Source: Elymus sibiricus
Taxonomy: Eukaryota > Streptophyta > Magnoliopsida > Poales > Poaceae
Direction: 5' to 3'
DNA: 64,000 bases
NCBI GenBank assembly: GCA_039707655.1
Contig: CM077672.1
Location: 356,048,031 to 356,112,030, forward strand
Positions 34,517 to 46,649 of this stretch are shown piece by piece. The position numbers and the translations under genes were made by a program. The notes under the pieces are model-generated. The model searched no databases. It was not told the DNA's origin and was given only the letters and a program-made list of their open reading frames with translations. The stretch's first letter is position 1, and each line of letters starts with the position of its first letter.

Positions 34517-37500
34517 TGTGCTAAAAAGTTGAGAGGGTTACGGCAAAAACTGGAAGCACTTTGTGTACAAACTGGACCATCTCATTCGAAGTATCAAGGT
34601 TTCAGACGAAAACTCATCTGTTACAAAGGCATTTCATTTTTTTAAACTTATTTCAACTGCAGACTTTTTGTGCATTCAATATGCACCATTCAAAGCCACG
34701 TCCTCAAATTTCAACCCTTTCTAACTTCATTTGCTATTTTTCATGCATTTAAAGATTCTTTTGAGCTAAATGACCCTGAAATTGAAAAGCACTACAAATG
34801 AACTCTGAAAAGGTTGAAACTTGGCATGGTATCATCATTTCACCCACATAGCATGTGCTAAAAAGTTGAGAGGGTTACGGCAAAAACTGGATGCACTTCG
34901 TGTACAAACTGAACCATCTCATTCGAAGTATCAAGGTTTCGGACGAAAACTCATCTGTTACAAAGGCATTTCATTTTTTTAAACTTATTTCAACTCCAGA
35001 CTTTTTGTGCATTCAATATGCACCATACTACAACATGTTAAAATCTACAGAAAGAACTAACTAAAAATAATAAAAACAACAATTAAATGACTAAAACAAC
35101 TATATAAGCAAAACAGTACTGTTTTAATTAAAATCCTAATTTAAGTTATTCTAAAAATAACCAAATAAATCTTACTGTGACAACAATTTAACATGTGACT
35201 AGGAGCAAAAAGAATTAAACTAAAAACTATTTTTAAACTCAAGTTATTCATAATCTAGGGTTTGAAGCAAATTTGAACAAATTCAAATTTAAAGCATTCA
35301 AATTTGAAAACTAAAGGCACAAACAGAAACTAGACAAAATTTTGAATCTAATGCAAAAAGAATCACTCAAAAACATCAAATATCCTAAAAGATATAAGCA
35401 ATTTAAAAATCAAACTAAAAACAGAAAACAAATGGAAAAACAAAAAAGAAACTTTCAGAACCCCTTCAGTCCCGGTTGGTGTCTCCAACCGGGACTAAAG
35501 GTCTAACCTTTAGTCCCGGTTAGAGACACCAACCGGGACTAAAGCCTCAACCCCCTTTAGTCCCGGTTGGAGACACCAACCGGGACTAAAGGGTAGCGGC
35601 CCCTTTAGTCCCGGTTGGTATCTCCAACCGGGACTAAAGGTCTCATTTGAACCGGGACTGATGCCTGTCGAGCCCCGACCGGCGCCCTAGCCGCTCGAAC
35701 CGGGACTAATGCTCACATTAGTCCCGGTTCGTAATGCAACCGGGACTAATGTGTAGATCGAGCTTGGACCAAAGCCCTGTTTTCTACTAGTGGTTGTCAG
35801 AGCCTATTTAGATGTTGCATAGCTTGGCGCTCTATTTAGCGAGTCAGAAAATTATGGGTTTTGCGATGTCGTTGGTTGGATAAACTTTGTGGTTGAATGT
35901 TGGCTTTTTTTTATACATCTTCTTGGTCGTTCAACCTTATATGATGTATGTGTTGTGTTTTAGGATTGGTTGTCGGTTTGGCTTTCGTTCCGCTGCTTGA
36001 TGCGTCGGCTGACATGCATTGAATGAGGCAATGAATGAGAGCATACGGACTATGGTTCTCGTGCGCCTAGGGATGCTGCAGTCGCCAGGTACGCCTGTTG
36101 TACTGGCGGTCCTTTGGACTGTTTCTGGTTGGCGCATGGAATGAGAGAGGCACAATGCTGGGGCTAGCCGGTCTGTGCAGACGCTGCCCGAAGAGGCAGG
36201 GAGATGGCTATCCATCCCATCACACCGCAAGGGTGCCGTCCACCCATTTCATACGGTCCTATCTGGCATTTTGTGCCGTCCAGTGGGCTCCAGTCATGGT
36301 CGTTGGCTCATACATAGTTCAGGAACGAGCTGGTTATTTTGAGCGGCCGCCTATAGAGAGGGGAGCCCCAAGATGGAGAGAAGACTTTCGCCGGGCATAC
36401 AGTGATGGGCCGACTAGGCTGTGTGGTTGGTACAAATGTTGCGCCTTGAGCAATGGAGATCGTTCACCATGCCATCAGACTGCTGGAGTCACATCCACAC
36501 ATGTGGACGGTCTTTTATGTCGGTTTGTACAATTCGGCCGACTCCAACCACGAATGTTGCCTGATACATAGTCGAGGGTTGAACGGCTAGGTTTGGGCGC
36601 CCGGCTAGAGAGAGGGGATTGGCGAAAAGGAAAGATGGCTTTCGCCGTGTACAATGTAGCGGGGCGGGGCAGGTTGTTCTTCTCGTTGCGTCCTGGTGTC
36701 AACTGACTCCTGGAGCCTCTACGGTGATCCTAGAGAAAAATTTCCTAAACAGAACCTAAGACTCCTCGTTAATCTTAGGAAATCACCTAAACATAACGTT
36801 AGGATCATAATTATATGGTTAAGATTGCAGACATGTGTGAAATTCATATGCCACTTCTACATAGTAAGACATCATAGACAACTCGGAAAGCCCATTATAA
36901 ACAGATATCCATGTCGTCTGCTTAGGCGGGTCGGTGATCAAGGCCCTCCATAGCCTTCCAAGGAACCATCTGCGAAAGGACATCCGCAGTCCTCTCTCAA
37001 TATGAGATAAAATGAATAACACAAATCACAGAAGGTTTTATAGAATGGCCATCTGGAATAACGCAGATCATAGGAGCATTTGAGTTTCAATGCTGGCTGC
37101 CAAAATCCTTGAAGGTACAGGTGTTTCACAACGTCTACTATGAGCTGCTAATGTACTGTCTTCATTTTAATTGCTTCGGTATGACAAGTCAGATTAAGCA
37201 TGGAACACAGTTTGGTATCTATTCTATTCTGACTCAAACATAGCTAAAAAGGTTCTAAAGGAGTAGCATTGGTTATCATGGTGCAAAATAGCCCATTTAG
37301 CCATGCATCTAAGTTTCCGTTGCCTCCCAATCCTAGCTAGCTGGCGATTTTCTTACGGGCCCTAGCTACGTTGCTCAATGGTAAGGTGCATCTGTACCTC
37401 CAACTCCAATTCCTCTTGACCCATACCGGTTTAGCCCGCGACTCGGTGCTGCTTTTACAATGCCATGGTACGCAGGCAGCCAGCAGGCATGTGTCGTGTC

Positions 37501-38120
37501 TGTCATTCAGTGCCAACGGATGTATCTAGATGTTTTTCAGTGCTACCTACATCGGTTTGAGCGACGGTTGATATGGGACGAGGGAGTAGATGCTAGCCTA
37601 ATCAGATTGAATGTTCACAACTGTGGTTTTCCGTTTCAACAATTTTTTAAAATCACAAAATTCCAAAGGGAAAATAGAGTTTTTGGATGTTTTTAAGGTT
37701 TAGGGCTAGGGTTTAGATTTCCAAGTTTAGGGTTTGAACCTTTAGTGTTTACTGTTTAGAATAGAGTTTCGGACGTTTAGGGTTTTTAGGGTTTTTTATT
37801 TGTTTTAAATGATATTTTAAAAGATTTTGACATTATAAAAGGAAAAAAAGTTATCCAATTTTTTTTAAAAAAAATTAAATTATTTTTTAAATGATTTTTA
37901 AATAAATTTTAAATGAGAGCGATGGTGAGCCTGGTGAGTGAGTGTGTGTGTATGAGAGGGAGGGGTGGAGTGAGAGAGGGGGGAGATGGAGGTGGTAGAG
38001 AGCCCGCATCATAGATATAATTAAGGGGGGAGTGTGTATGCGTGAGAGAGGGGTCTGGAGGGGTATTGTGTGTGATGGGTGTAAAGAGTTGATGATGAGT
38101 GTGGGTGAGAGAGACCTATA
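34517..38120. repeat. Array unit 4
   Basis: CACTA part to 35792, flank to 38120. The TTTAGGG-like region is shortened (about 37685-37795), which cuts the small open frame to 78 codons. Confidence 0.9.
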
Positions 38121-41100
38121 TGTGCTAAAAAGTTGAGAGGGTTACGGCAAAAACTGGATGCACTTCGTGTACAAACTGGAGCATCTCATTCGAAGTATCA
38201 AGGTTTCGGACGAAAACTCATCTGTTACAAAGGCATTTCATTTTTTTAAACTTATTTCAACTCCAGACTTTTTGTGCATTCAATATGCACCATTCAAAGC
38301 CACATCCTCAAATTTCAACCCTTTCTAACTTCATTTGCTATTTTTCTTGCATTTAATGATTTTTTTGAGCTAAATGACCCTGAAATTGAAAAGCACTACA
38401 AATGAACTCTAAAAAGGTTGAAACTTGGCATGGTATCATCATTTCGCCCACATAGCATGTGCTAAAAAGTTGAGAGGGTTACGGCAAAAACTGGATGCAC
38501 TTCGTGTACAAACTGGACCATCTCATTCGAAGTATCAAGGTTTCGGCCGAAAACTCATCTGTTACAAAGGCATTTCATTTTTTTAAACTTATTGAACTCT
38601 AGACTTTTTGTGCATTCAATATGCACCATACTACAACATGTTAAAATCTACAGAAAGAACTAACTAAAAATAATAAAATCAACAATTAAATAACTAAAAC
38701 AACTATATAAGCAAAACAGTACTGTTTTTATTAAAATCCTAATTTAAATTATTCTAATAATAACCAAATAAATCTTACTGTGACAACAATCTAACATGTG
38801 ACTAGGAGCAAAAAGAATTAAATTAAAAACTATTTTTAAACTCAAGTTATTCACAATCTAGGGTTCGAAGAAAATTTGAACAAATTCAAATTTAAACCAC
38901 TCAAATTTGAAAACTAATGGCACAAAGAGAAACTAGACAAAATTTTGAATCTAATGCAAAAAAAATCACTCAAAAACATCAAATATCCTAAAAGATATAA
39001 GCAATTTAAAAATGAAACTAAAACAGAAAACAAATGGAAAAACAAAAAAGAAACTTTCAGAACCCCTTTAGTCCCGGTTGGTGTCTCCAACGGGGACTAA
39101 ATGGTATCGGCCCCTTTAGTCCCGGTTGGTGTCTCCAACCGGGACTAAAGGTCCCATTTGAATCGGGACTGATGCCTGCCGAGCCCCGACCGGCGCCCTA
39201 GCTGCTCGAACCGGAACTAATGCTCACATTAGTCCCGGTTCGTAATGCAACCGGGACTAATGTGTAGATCGAGCTTGGACGAAACCCCTGTTTTCTACTA
39301 GTGTTTGTCAGAGCCTATTTAGATGTTGCATAGCTTGGCGCTCTATTTAGCGAGTTAGAAAATTATGGGTTTTGCGATGTTGTTTCTTGGATAAACTATG
39401 TGGCTGAATGTTGGCTTTTTTTTATACATCTTCTTGGTCGTTCAACCTTCTATGATGTATGTGTTGTGTTTTAGGATTGGTTGTCGGGTTGGCTTTCGTT
39501 CCGCTGCTTGATGCGTCGGCTGACATGCATTGAATGAGGCAATGAATGAGAGCATACGGACTATGGTTCTCGTGCACCTAGGGATGCTGCAATCGCCGGG
39601 TACACCTGTTGTACTGGCGGTCCTTTGGTCTGTTTCTGGTTGGCACATGGCATGAGAGAGGCACAATGCTGGGGCTAGCCGGTCTGTGCAGACGCTGCTC
39701 GAAGAGGCAGGGAGATGGCTATCCATCCCATCACACCGCAAGGGTGTCGTCCACCCATTTCGTATGGTCCTATCTGGCGTTTTGTGCCGTCCAGTGGGCT
39801 CCAGTCGTGGTCGTTGGCTCATACATAGTTCAGGATCGAGCTGGTTATTTTGAGGGGCCGCCTATAGAGAGGGGAGCCCCAAGATGGAGAGAAGACTTTC
39901 GCCGGGCATACAGTGATGGGCCGACTAGGCTGTGTGGTTGGTACAGATGTTGTGCCTTGAGCAATGGAGATCGTTCACCATGCCATCAGACTGCTAGAGT
40001 CACATCCAGACATGTGGACGGTCTTTTATGTCGGTTTGTACAATGCAGCCGACTCCAACCACGAATGTTGCCTGATACATAGTCGAGGGTTGAACGGCTA
40101 GCTTTGGGCGCCCGGCTAGAGAGAGGGGATTGGCGAAAAGGAAAGATGGCATTCGCCGTGTACAATGTAGCGGGGCGGGGCAGGCTGTTCTTCTCGTTGC
40201 GTCCTGGTGTCAACTGACTCCCGGAGCCTCTACGGTGATCCGAAAGAAAAATTTCCTAAACATAACCTAAGACTCCTCGTTAATCCTAGGAAATCACCTA
40301 AACATAACCTTAGGATCATAATTAGATGGTTAAGATTGCAGACATGTGTGAAATTCATATGCCACTTCTACATAGTAAGACATCATAGACAACTCGGAAA
40401 GCCCATTACAACAGATATCCACGTCGTCTGCTTAGGTGAGTCGGTGATCAAGGCCCTCCACAGCCGTCCAAGGAACCGTCTGCGAAAGGACATCCGCAGT
40501 CATCTCACAATATGAGATAAAATGAATAACACAAATCACAGGAGGTTTTATAGAATGGCCATCTGGAATAACGTAGATCATAGGAGCATTTGAGTTTCAA
40601 AGCTGGCTGCCAAAATCCTTGAAGGTACAGGTGTTTCACAATGTCTACTATGAGCTGCTAATGTACTCTCTTCATTTTAATTGCTTCCGGTATGACATGT
40701 CAGATTAAGCATGGAACACAGTTTGGTATCTATTCTATTCTCACTCAAACATAGCCAAAAAGGATCTACTGGAGTAGCATTGGTTATCATGGTGCAAAAA
40801 AGCACATTTAGCCATGCATCTAAGTTTCCGTTGCCTCCCAATCCTAGCTAGCTGGCGATTTTCTTACGGACCCTAGCTACGTTGCTCAATGGTAAGGTGC
40901 ATCTGTACCTCCAACTCCAATTCCTCTTGACCCATACCGGTTTAGCCCGCGACTCGGTGCTGCTTTTACAATGCCATGGTACGCAGGCAGCCAGCAGGCA
41001 TGTGTCGTGTCTGTCATTCAGTGCCAACGGATGTATCTAGACGTTTTTCAGTGCTACCTACATTGGTTTGAGCGACGGTTGATATGGGACGAGGGAGTAG

Positions 41101-41589
41101 ATGCTAGCCTAATCAGATTGAATGTTCACAACTGTGGTTTTCCGTTTCAACAATTTTTTAAAACCACAAAATTCCAAAGGGAAAATAGAGTTTTTGGACG
41201 TTTTAGACGTTTTTAGGGTTTAGGGCTAGGGTTTAGATTTCCAAGTTTAGGGTAAAGTTTTAGGGTTTGAACCTTTAGTGTTTACTGTTTAGAATAGAGT
41301 TTCGGACGTTTTAAGTCCCGGGTTTAGGGTTTTTAGCGTTTAGGGTTTTTTATTTGTTTTAAATGATATTTTAAAAGATTTTGACATTATAAAAGGAAAA
41401 AAAAGTTATCCGATTTTTTTTTAATTTGTTTTAAATTATTTTTTAAATGATTTTTAAATAAATTTTAAATGAGAGCGATGGTGAGCCGGGTGAGTAAGTG
41501 TGTGTGTGTGAGAGGGAGGGGGTGGAGTGAGAGAGGGGGGAGATGGAGGTGGTAGAGAGACCGCATCATAGATATAATTAAGGGGGGAG

Positions 41590-42030
41590 CACTACTAGGA
41601 AAAGGGCTATAGCTGATATGGACATTAATGGCGCACCATGTATGTGGTGCGCCACTGCTATATAGCAGTGGCGCACCAGATACAGGTGCGCCATTAGTGT
41701 CCTCATTACTAATGGCGCACCAGACACACGGTGCGCCATTACTAGCAATTTTTTTTTTCCAAAACTATTAATGGTGCACCAGGGCACAGTGCGCCATTAC
41801 TAGTTTTAACTAGTAATGGCGCACCACACGCTCCGTGCGCCACTACTAACAATTTTTTTTTTACTTTTTTTTTCAAAACTTGTAATGGCGCACCACAACC
41901 ACGGTGCGCCACTACTAATTTTTTTTTTTTGCAAAACTAGTAATGGCGCACCCCTAACTGGTGCGCCATTAGTAACCAGGGTTACTAATGGCGCATTTTT
42001 AGGTGGTGCGCCATTAGTAACCTGAGACCA
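41590..42030. repeat. CACTA-2 5' terminus and subterminal repeats
   Basis: The TIR is followed by inverted ATGGCGCACC/GGTGCGCCAT motifs separated by T-rich spacers. These are expected binding sites for the element's DNA-binding protein. Confidence 0.88.
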
Positions 42031-42039
42031 GCTAGATAT

Positions 42040-42509
42040 TTTGGACAGCCACCTATCACACTCACTTTTCCCACTTCATTCTCTCCACCTCCTCCTCCAA
42101 GCTTGTCTCGGCTGCCTCCTCCTCCTCACCTCATTTGCACCATAGATTCACCCAAATTAAGTGGTCAAATTACCTTTTTTTGATAGGTAAGTAAGGGGAA
42201 AGCTTTCTTTATGTTGTAGATCTACTTTTTTCTCCCTCCAACAACGTGCACATGCACTTTTTATGGCCTAGCTAGATCTACGTATGTTTGTGGTGTTGCA
42301 TATGTTTGTGGTGGTGCATATATGTTTGTGTTTGTAGGTACCGGTATTTGAAATGCGATAGTTGCCAATATTTTGCTGGAATGTTGATTCATTTCCGTTT
42401 CGGCGAGAATTTGGCACTATGCATTCTTTTTGGTCCTATTTTTAGGCAAAGTCATGCCAAATTTTTTCTTGGTTCTAAAATATCGTTTTGCTCTACCCCG
42501 CAGGCGACC
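42040..42509 (+). promoter_or_regulatory. Transposase leader: 5' UTR exon and intron
   Basis: A pyrimidine-rich stretch (CTCCACCTCCTCCTCC...) is followed by a donor GATAG/GTAAGT at 42187 and an acceptor CTACCCCGCAG ending at 42503, six bases before the ATG. A module at 42382-42470 resembles one in the second gene's 5' intron. The transcription start is not determined. Confidence 0.55.
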
Positions 42510-45500
42510 ATGGTCCGCACGATGACCGAAGGCATCGTGAATAGGTTTTTGAGCTCCGCGAAGGCCGAGATGCTTCAAAAGAACGAGACGAAGATAAGAT
42601 GTCCGTGTCGAAGATGCAAGCTGAAGAGCCTTATTGCGGACCCGGATTCCGGGCAGGTGCGGGACCACCTGCTCTTGCGTGGTTTCATGGATGGCTATCG
42701 GTGGCAAGGTGATGAAGATGACTATGAAGTCGTCCATGGGGGCCGGGCAAGAAATGAGGAAGGGCAGCAAGACAACCACCGCGGCGAGGGCGGGCGAGAA
42801 GACGAAGAATCTCCAGGACATGATCACGACGGTGATGCAGTACACAGTCATCATGTAGAAGATGCCGGACATGATGATGAGGAAGATCAAGACGAAGGGC
42901 ATGATCATGAAGATGAAGATGCCGGAGCAGACGACGATGGACCATCGATGGGCTGGGTGCAGGACCCTCATATTCAAGAGCTGCTTCTCAAGCAGACGGA
43001 TAACGCAAGAGCTGCCGCCCGAGAGAAATCCAAGCTGGATCAACTGGAGATAGACGCGGTTACTCCATTGTATGAAGGATGCAGGCCCGAGGATACCCGC
43101 CTGAAAGTAACGCTCATGGCTCTGGAGATGAAGGTAAAACACAAAATGACCGACGCATGCTTCGACGAGAACATGTCATTCTGGCACGAACGTCTTCCCA
43201 AGGGGAACAAGTGCCCGACCAGTTTCGAGGAGGCGAAGAAAATCGTGTGTCCTCTGGATTTACCGCACGTGAAATACCATGTGTGCATGAACAATTGCAT
43301 CATTTATCGAGACGAGCACGCGGAGTCTACCATATGTCCGGTGTGCGGCGTCACTCGATACAAGAAGAGGAAGAAAGCTCCTTGAAAAGTGGTGTGGTAC
43401 TTTCCGATCACTCCTCGTCTGCAGCGGTATTTCGCGGACCCTAAGGCAGCAAAGCTCCTGCGTTGGCACGCGGATAGGGAGGAGAAGAAGCGAGAAGATG
43501 ATGGAAATGATCCGGAGATAAATAAAAAGACAAGATGCTGAGTCACCCTAAGGATGCGAGCCAGTGGCAAGCATTGAACTTCGAACACCCAGAATTTGGG
43601 GACGATCCAAGGAACATCGTGCTGGGCGCGAGCACCGATGGAGTCAATCCGTTTGGCAGCCAGAGAAGCACACATAGCACCTGGCCTGTGTTTGTGTGGA
43701 TGTACAACCTTCCCCCCTGGTTGTGCATGAAGAGGAAGTACATTCACATGAGTATGCTAATTGAAGGGCCGAAACAACCAGGGAACGACATCAATCTGTA
43801 TCTGGGGCTGCGGAAAGAGGAGCTAGACACGTTGTGGAAAACGCCAGCCAATACGTGGGACGCCGCAGAGAAAGAATATTTCCCTAGGAGAGCCGCACTG
43901 CTCACGACGGTGCACGACTATCTCGGTTACGGATATGTCGCGGGGCAGGTGGTCCACGGATTTTCTGGATGCGTCAGGTGCATGGATGACACAACGTATC
44001 GCCAGCTAGATAGAGATCCCGGGTCTTCGAAAACCGTGTTCATGGGACATCGAAGGTGGCTTCGCGACGATGACTCATGGAGAAAACGCAAGGATCTGTT
44101 CGATGGTGAAACCGAACCCCGAAGACGCCCGCGTACGAGGAGCGGCGAGGAAATAGACGAGCTGTTGAAAAATTGGAAAGAGTGCCCACCACCGGGAAAG
44201 CCGCCAGAGCCGGGAAAGGCGCCACCGTCGGGAAAGAAGCGAAAGGCGCCAGAGCCGCTGCTGAAGGTATGGAAAACGAGGTCTGTTTTCTGGGACTTGC
44301 CGTACTGGAAGATCCTCCGTGTGCCTCACAGCCTTGATGTCATGCATATCACGAAGAACGTGTGCGAGAGTCTGCTTGGTACCCTGCTCAACATGCCAGA
44401 GAGGACCAAAGATGGGCCGAAAGCAAGGGCAGACTTGAAATCAATGGGCATCAGGGAGGAGCTTCACGCTAATGATGATGATGATGATGATGATGATGAG
44501 GCGATGGACACAGAAAGTCGTCGGAAAGGCAAAAAGGCCAAGAAGATCGGAAATGACTTCCCTCCCGCGTGCTTCACTCTAAGTCAGGAGGAGATCGAGC
44601 AGTTTTTAACCTGCCTCGTAGGAGTAAAACTTCCTTACGGTTACGCGGGGAAGATAAGCAAATACCTAGACTCAGCGAAGCAGAAGTTCAGCGGGATGAA
44701 GTCTCACGACTGTCACGTGCTGATGACGCAGATACTTCCAGTTGCAATCCGTGGGATCATGGACGCGCACGTCCGTGAGACGCTATTTGGCCTATGCAAC
44801 TTTTTCGACGTCATCTCTCGGAAGTCGGTTGGCGTGAGGCAACTCAGAAGGCTACAGGAAGAGATCGTGGTGATACTATGCGAGCTTGAGATGTACTTCC
44901 CGCCCGCATTCTTCGACGTTATGGTGCATCTGCTGGTCCATATCGTGAAGGATATCATCCAACTCGGGCCGACGTTCCTGCACAGCATGATGCCGTTCGA
45001 AAGGATGAATGGTGTCATCAAAGGATACGTTCGCAACATGTCACGTCCAGAGGGAAGCATAGCCAGGGGCTTTCTGACCGAAGAGTGCATCTCCTACTGC
45101 ACGAATTATCTAGGCATCGAGAACCCCATTGGTCTGCCCGTCAACAGGCACCTCGGCAGGCTCGCTGGATGGGGTCACCGTGATGGTCGCCGCGAAATGC
45201 ATGTCGACTTCGAGGGTCGACTCGCCGACTTTGAAAGAGCAAACCTAGTCGCGCTACAACACATAGACGTGGTCGATCCTTGGGTGGTAGAGCACAAAAC
45301 CTTTATTGAGAAGACGTACAATGACCGAGGCCAACAGAGGACGGACGGAGATATAATCAAAGAGCACAACTCATGTTTCACGCGTTGGTTCAAGGAGAAG
45401 CTTCTGTCGTACCCTTTACATGAGGATTCTTCCGCGGAAGAAAAACTCATATTCGCCTTGTCACAGGGCGCCGAGCACAACCTGATGACCTATGAGGCGT

Positions 45501-46093
45501 ACGATATCAACGGCTACACATTCTACACCGAGGAGAAGGACATGAAGAGCGATTATCAGAACTCCGGGGTAACGATGGAATCCTACACCGGTAACGACAA
45601 GGACAGATACTACGGAAGGATCGAGGAGATCTGGGAGCTGAGCTACGCTGGAGAGAAGGTCCCGATGTTCCGTGTCAGATGGGCCAAGAGCGTCCTAAAA
45701 GAAGACCGGTATTTCACCACCATGGTTATACCCGAAGCCAAATCCAAGACCGCGGGCGCAAACGTCACCGTGAAAAATGAGCCATGGGTACTGGATTCCC
45801 AAGTGGACCAATGCTTCTTCATTACCGACCCGCCAAAGCCCAGTTGTGTTGTCGTGAGGAGAGGCAAAAGGAACATCATCGGAATGGATGGAGTCGCCAA
45901 TGAGCAAGACTTCGACAAGTACGGCGACCCGAAGATGGAAGATGACGACGACGATGAAGTACCATACACCACAAGAAGAAGCAGGACCACCCTACCTAAA
46001 GGACGTCCGTTCAAGAGAAGATCAATTCAAGGGGTTCCGGGGCTAAATTATTCAACCGCGAGAAAGAAGGGCAAGAAGATTGTGAAAAGATAG
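42510..46093 (+). pseudogene. CACTA transposase (TPase), one nonsense codon and one frameshift
   Basis: Start ATG at 42510, just after a splice acceptor. The N-terminus matches the plant transposase-associated domain (CPCRRC...RDHLLLRGFMDGY). An acidic His/Asp/Glu-rich linker follows, then the Transposase_21 core: CMNNCIIYRDE, CPVCGVTRY, ASTDGVNPFG, the H-R-R-W-L block, FDGETEPRRRP and LDVMHITKNVCESLLGTLLN. An Asp run lies at about 44475-44500. DUF4218 (PVAIRGIMD...FFDVISRK...MPFERMNGVIKGYVRN) spans about 44700-45120 and DUF4216 (MFRVRWAKS...DQCFFITDPP) about 45650-45835. Lesions: TGA at 43383-43385 and a single-base shift at about 43515-43533. Between and beyond them the coding sequence is continuous. 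Would excise and insert the element by binding its ends. Not functional unless the lesions are bypassed or are assembly errors. Confidence 0.93.
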
Positions 46094-46445
46094 CTAAGAT
46101 CGAATCACGACGTGTCGGCCACGTGTGTGTGTGTCAGTGGCAATCTCAATTATTACATGCAACTAACTTATTACATGTATCACTTGATTTCAACCATGTC
46201 ATCTAATTCTAAATCTTTGCACAATGGTTTTATCACTCCATTTGCATTTTCCTTTTCTTTTATCTCAAATCTTAAATTATCACAATGGTTCTATATTGTG
46301 ATTGAGTAAAGGAGATGCATTGTAAAAAAATTATACGCCCTATTTTTAGGAATGAAGGGAGTATTAAAATTGCCATGTGTTTATTTTAAAGTGTTTGGAT
46401 ATTTATCATAAGGTTAAATTTTTTTTTTAAAAGGTGCAAAAAATG
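46094..46445. other. Spacer after transposase
   Basis: AT-rich. A sequence at 46344-46365 (TTTTTAGGAATGAAGGGAGTA) looks like one end of a Stowaway-type MITE, but no partner end is seen. Confidence 0.3.
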
Positions 46446-46520
46446 GGGCCGCCAGGGACTCGAACCCTGGCTGGCTGGCTAATGTATCAAGGGACCAACC
46501 ACTAGGCTATGTTAGTAGTT
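46446..46520 (-). ncRNA. tRNA-like/SINE-head relic (pol III A and B boxes)
   Basis: The minus strand carries TAGCCTAGTGGTTGG (46495-46509), resembling tRNA box A, and GGGTTCGAGTCCC (46455-46467), a perfect box B in a T-arm with CCAGG/CCTGG stem. A T-run follows downstream on the minus strand. No acceptor-stem pairing is seen, so it is not an intact tRNA gene; a tRNA-derived SINE head or tRNA relic is likely. Confidence 0.5.
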
Positions 46521-46559
46521 CTGTCCATAACCACATGCAGACTGTTTTAACCTATTAGT

Positions 46560-46640
46560 ACTAGCAGTAATGGCGCACCTCTCCTGGTGCGCCATTGATA
46601 TGCGGCATTTATGGCGCACCCCTCACAGGTGCGCTATTGT
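46560..46640. repeat. Internal copy of CACTA-2 subterminal motifs
   Basis: Two inverted pairs of ATGGCGCACC/GGTGCG(C)CAT lie between the two large genes, just upstream of the GC-rich leader of the second gene. Confidence 0.7.
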
Positions 46641-46649
46641 TAGCCGGCC

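Noticed and set aside
46344..46365. Stowaway MITE
   Set aside because: Only one terminus-like sequence is present; no opposite end or TA duplication found nearby.
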